Assembly (NCBI GenBank): GCA_029203165.1
Contig: CP119308.1
Coordinates: 2,480,001-2,544,000, forward strand
Direction of reading: 5' to 3'
DNA from: Candidatus Microbacterium colombiense
GTDB lineage: Bacteria; Actinomycetota; Actinomycetes; Actinomycetales; Microbacteriaceae
DNA: 64,000 nt
In this document: piece by piece, positions 61,542 through 64,000 of the stretch
How positions within the stretch are numbered: position 1 is the first letter of the stretch
How the letters are laid out: the number at the start of each line of letters is the position of its first letter
The notes under the pieces: generated by a model
What the model was told of the DNA's origin: nothing
Seen by the model: the letters and a program-made list of their open reading frames with translations, nothing else
The model's database searches: none
Translations under genes and position numbers: made by a program

Positions 61542-62393
61542 TCAGACCATGCTCTTCGTGTGCCAGACGGTCTTGACCTCTGTGAAGGCCCCGATGCGTT
61601 CGGGTGATGCGACGACGTCGCCCGGGGTCAGCACGCGCTTGAGCGTATCGGCCGCGGCGATCTGCAGATCGACCCAGTCGAGCGCGCCGGCACCGGCGAG
61701 GTCGAGCGCGTTCACGTCCTGATGCGAGGCGAGCCACGGCGCGATCTCGGCGGGCGACCCGGTGATCACATTGACGACTCCCCCGGGCACGTCGCTGGTC
61801 GCGAGCACCTCGGCGAGGCTGATCGCCGACAGCGGGTGCTTCTCGCTGGCGATCACGACCACGGTGTTGCCCGCGACGAGTGCAGGAGCGACGACGGAGA
61901 CGAAGCCCAGCAGCGAGGAGTCCTGCGGTGCGATGATCGCGACGACACCGGTCGGTTCGGGCACCGAGATGTTGAAGTACGGACCGGACACCGGGTTGGC
62001 GTTGCCCGCGACCTGCGCGTACTTGTCGCACCATCCGGCGTACCAGACCCAGAGATCGATGGCATCGTCGACCTGTGTCGTCGCCGCCGAGACCGACAGG
62101 CCCTCCTGCGCCACGACCTCGTCGATGAACTGGGCACGGCGGCCCTCCAGCACCTCGGCCACGCGGTAGAGCACCTGTCCGCGGTTGTACGCGGTGGCGC
62201 CGGACCAGCCCTTGACCGCCGAGCGGGCTGCCACGACGGCGTCGCGGGCGTCCTTGCGCGAGCCCTGGGCCGCGTTCGCGAGGAACGCCCCCTTCTTCGA
62301 CAGAACCTCGTAGGTGCGGCCGGACTCGCTGCGCGGGAAGGCCCCGCCGATCGCGAGCTTGTACGTCTTCGGAACGGTCAGTCGCTTGCTCAT
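61542..62393 (-). CDS. truncated aldehyde dehydrogenase-family protein without catalytic cysteine domain
   Basis: A 283-residue protein covering only the ALDH N-terminal cofactor-binding half: LAIGGAFPRSESGRTYEVLS, EPTGVVAIIAPQDSSLLGFV and PALVAGNTVVVIASEKHPLS. It ends shortly after DLAGAGALDWVDLQIAAADT; the region that would hold the catalytic Cys, and the following oligomerisation part, is absent. It overlaps the full-length ALDH gene by 4 nt (ATGA). Together they resemble the two halves of ALDH16, where a full ALDH domain is followed by a shorter inactive one. It is therefore probably a non-catalytic partner, not a pseudogene. Confidence 0.84.
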   Translation of the reverse strand: MSKRLTVPKTYKLAIGGAFPRSESGRTYEVLSKKGAFLANAAQGSRKDARDAVVAARSAVKGWSGATAYNRGQVLYRVAEVLEGRRAQFIDEVVAQEGLSVSAATTQVDDAIDLWVWYAGWCDKYAQVAGNANPVSGPYFNISVPEPTGVVAIIAPQDSSLLGFVSVVAPALVAGNTVVVIASEKHPLSAISLAEVLATSDVPGGVVNVITGSPAEIAPWLASHQDVNALDLAGAGALDWVDLQIAAADTLKRVLTPGDVVASPERIGAFTEVKTVWHTKSMV

Positions 62394-63832
62394 GCTGCGG
62401 CTCCCTTCAGGTATGCCATGAGGCCCTGTCGTCCGCCCTCGCGGCCGTATCCGGACTCCTTGTATCCGCCGAAGGGGCTCGACGGGTCGAAACGGTTGAA
62501 CGTGTTCGCCCACACCACACCGGCGCGCAGACGATCGGCGACGGCGAGGATGCGCGATCCCTTGTCCGACCAGATCCCGGCCGAGAGGCCGTAGGGGGTG
62601 TTGTTCGCCTTGGCGATCGCCTCGGCGGGCGTGCGGAAGGTGAGAACCGACAGCACGGGACCGAACACCTCGTCGCGCGCGATGCGGTGCGAGGCCTCGA
62701 CGCCGGTGAAGATCGTCGGGGCGAACCAGTAGCCCTTGTCGGGGATCACGCAGTCCGCGGTCCAGCGCTCGGCGCCTTCGGCCTCGCCGATGTCGCTCAG
62801 TTCACGGATGCGGGCCAACTGCGCCGCCGAGTTGATGGCACCGATGTCGGTGTTCTTGTCGAGCGGGTCCCCCAGACGCAGGGTCGACAGACGGTTCTTC
62901 AGACGATCGATGACCTCGTCGTGGATGGACTCCTGCACGAGCAGACGGCTGCCGGCGCAGCACACATGCCCCTGGTTGAAGAAGATGCCGTTGACGATGC
63001 CCTCGACGGCCTGGTCGATCGGCGCGTCATCGAAGACGATGTTGGCGGCCTTCCCGCCGAGCTCGAGGGTCAGCTTCTTCGGCGTACCGGCGACGGCACG
63101 CGCGATGTCCCGACCGACGCCGGTGGAACCGGTGAAGGCCACCTTGTCGACGTCCGGGTGACGCACGAGCGACGCCCCCGTTGCACCGGCACCGGTCACG
63201 ATGTTCACGACACCGGCGGGCAGATCGGCCTGCTGCAGGATCTCGGCGAAGATCAGTGCCGTGAGCGGCGTGGTCTCGGCGGGCTTGAGCACGACCGTGT
63301 TGCCGGCGGCCAGCGCGGGCGCGACCTTCCACGCGAGCATCAGCAACGGGAAGTTCCACGGGATGATCTGCCCGGCGACGCCGAGCGCGCGCGGGTTCGC
63401 GCCGAGCCCGGCGTGATCGAGCTTGTCGGCCCAGCCGGCGTAGTAGAAGAACCAGGAGGCGACGAGAGGCACGTCGACATCACGGCTCTCCTTGATCGGC
63501 TTGCCGTTGTCGAGGCTCTCGGCGACGGCGAGCTCACGAGCGCGCTCCTGCACCAGACGGGCGATACGGAAGAGGTACTTGCCGCGGTCGCGGCCGCTCA
63601 TCTTCGACCACGTCTTCTCATAGGCGCGACGGGCGGCGGCGACAGCACGGTCGACGTCGTCATCGTTCGCCGACGCGATCTCGGCGATGCGCTTCTCGCT
63701 GGATGGCGAGATCGTGGTGAAGCTGGAGCCGGAGCCATCGACGAACTCGCCGTCGATGAACAGGCCGTAGCTGTCCTTGAGGTTCAGCACCGCGGTGGAC
63801 TCGGGGGCCGGAGCGTATTCCAGGAAAGACAT
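62390..63832 (-). CDS. aldehyde dehydrogenase, full-length catalytic subunit
   Basis: A 480-residue NAD(P)-dependent ALDH. The cofactor and general-base motifs are TGSTGVGRDIARAV and LTLELGGKAANIVFDDA; the nucleophile Cys is in FNQGHVCCAGSRLLVQ. The C-terminal ANTFNRFDPSSPFGGYKESG is typical. It follows deoC by about 10 bp with AGGAACC upstream. DeoC releases acetaldehyde from deoxyribose 5-phosphate, so oxidation of that acetaldehyde is the likely job (inference). It overlaps the truncated partner by 4 nt. Confidence 0.91.
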   Translation of the reverse strand: MSFLEYAPAPESTAVLNLKDSYGLFIDGEFVDGSGSSFTTISPSSEKRIAEIASANDDDVDRAVAAARRAYEKTWSKMSGRDRGKYLFRIARLVQERARELAVAESLDNGKPIKESRDVDVPLVASWFFYYAGWADKLDHAGLGANPRALGVAGQIIPWNFPLLMLAWKVAPALAAGNTVVLKPAETTPLTALIFAEILQQADLPAGVVNIVTGAGATGASLVRHPDVDKVAFTGSTGVGRDIARAVAGTPKKLTLELGGKAANIVFDDAPIDQAVEGIVNGIFFNQGHVCCAGSRLLVQESIHDEVIDRLKNRLSTLRLGDPLDKNTDIGAINSAAQLARIRELSDIGEAEGAERWTADCVIPDKGYWFAPTIFTGVEASHRIARDEVFGPVLSVLTFRTPAEAIAKANNTPYGLSAGIWSDKGSRILAVADRLRAGVVWANTFNRFDPSSPFGGYKESGYGREGGRQGLMAYLKGAAA

Positions 63833-63842
63833 ATGCGGGTTC

Positions 63843-64000
63843 CTAGTCGATCGTGACGTAGTCGGGGCCGGAGTAGTGGCCGGTGGTGAGCTTCTGGCGC
63901 TGCAGCAGCACGTCGTTCAGAAGGCTCGATGCGCCGAAGCGGAAGAGGTGCGGCTGGAGCCATTCCTCGCCGACCGTCTCAGCGACGGTCACGAGGTACT
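63843..64000 (-). CDS. deoC: deoxyribose-phosphate aldolase, C-terminal part
   Basis: Only the last 51 codons are in the window; the 5' part lies beyond the right edge. The reading HLFRFGASSLLNDVLLQRQK then GHYSGPDYVTID is the usual DeoC C-terminus, including FGASSLLND and the final Tyr-containing tail. The enzyme splits 2-deoxyribose 5-phosphate into glyceraldehyde 3-phosphate and acetaldehyde. It is first in a deoC-ALDH-truncated ALDH transcript. Confidence 0.88.
   Translation of the reverse strand, partial: YLVTVAETVGEEWLQPHLFRFGASSLLNDVLLQRQKLTTGHYSGPDYVTID

Noticed and set aside
1..64000. CRISPR arrays, insertion sequences, rRNA genes, replication origin
   Set aside because: Looked for on both strands: no regular repeat-spacer pattern, no transposase frame, no rRNA-like sequence and no DnaA-box cluster was recognised.

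Overview
The window is GC-rich, gene-dense DNA from an actinobacterium, most likely a Microbacterium-like member of the Microbacteriaceae. This is inferred from gene content and order: rplU-rpmA-obgE-proB-proA-nadD-rsfS, ileS-folC-(DUF4233)-ndk, an ileS T-box leader, an RNase E with long acidic N-terminus, and many leaderless genes. There is no rRNA and no species marker.

Layout. 1-10.4 kb: leuS (cut by the window edge), pabB, a DedA membrane protein, an App1-type phosphatase, a conserved protein of unknown role, a secreted GH3 hydrolase, small oxidoreductases, a coupled pair of membrane proteins and a GNAT acetyltransferase. 10.52-15.58 kb: a tRNA-Ala(GGC) gene with a 5-kb integrated element bounded by a perfect 40-bp direct repeat of the tRNA 3' end. 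It carries an excisionase-like gene, a broken integrase, a Fic-domain gene and a secreted DUF2599-like protein with a small membrane protein. 15.6-21.2 kb: HAD phosphatase, GntR/HutC regulator, a secreted sortase-anchored phosphodiesterase-like protein, an AI-2E-family transporter and a small acidic protein.

21.2-30.9 kb: a self-contained peptide or amide uptake and breakdown locus. The minus-strand operon encodes an M19 dipeptidase, lipoprotein, two permeases, an M24 protein without most canonical metal ligands, an alpha/beta hydrolase and a double Lrp/AsnC regulator. The fused two-domain ATPase diverges from it across a control region with two small palindromes. 31-48 kb: housekeeping genes (rsfS, nadD, proA, proB, obgE, rpmA, rplU, rne, ndk, folC, ileS). 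48-54 kb: a pentapeptide-like protein and a second oligopeptide ABC operon. 54-64 kb: valS, an M3 peptidase, clpX, and a deoC-ALDH-truncated ALDH operon resembling a split ALDH16.

Two window-wide points matter to a reader. First, nadD, proB, proA and valS are broken by short indels although all are core genes and their neighbours are clean, so local sequence error is the likeliest cause. Second, ten genes show a TANNNT-like -10 element exactly six bases before an ATG or GTG, the signature of leaderless transcription, which helps fix their start codons.
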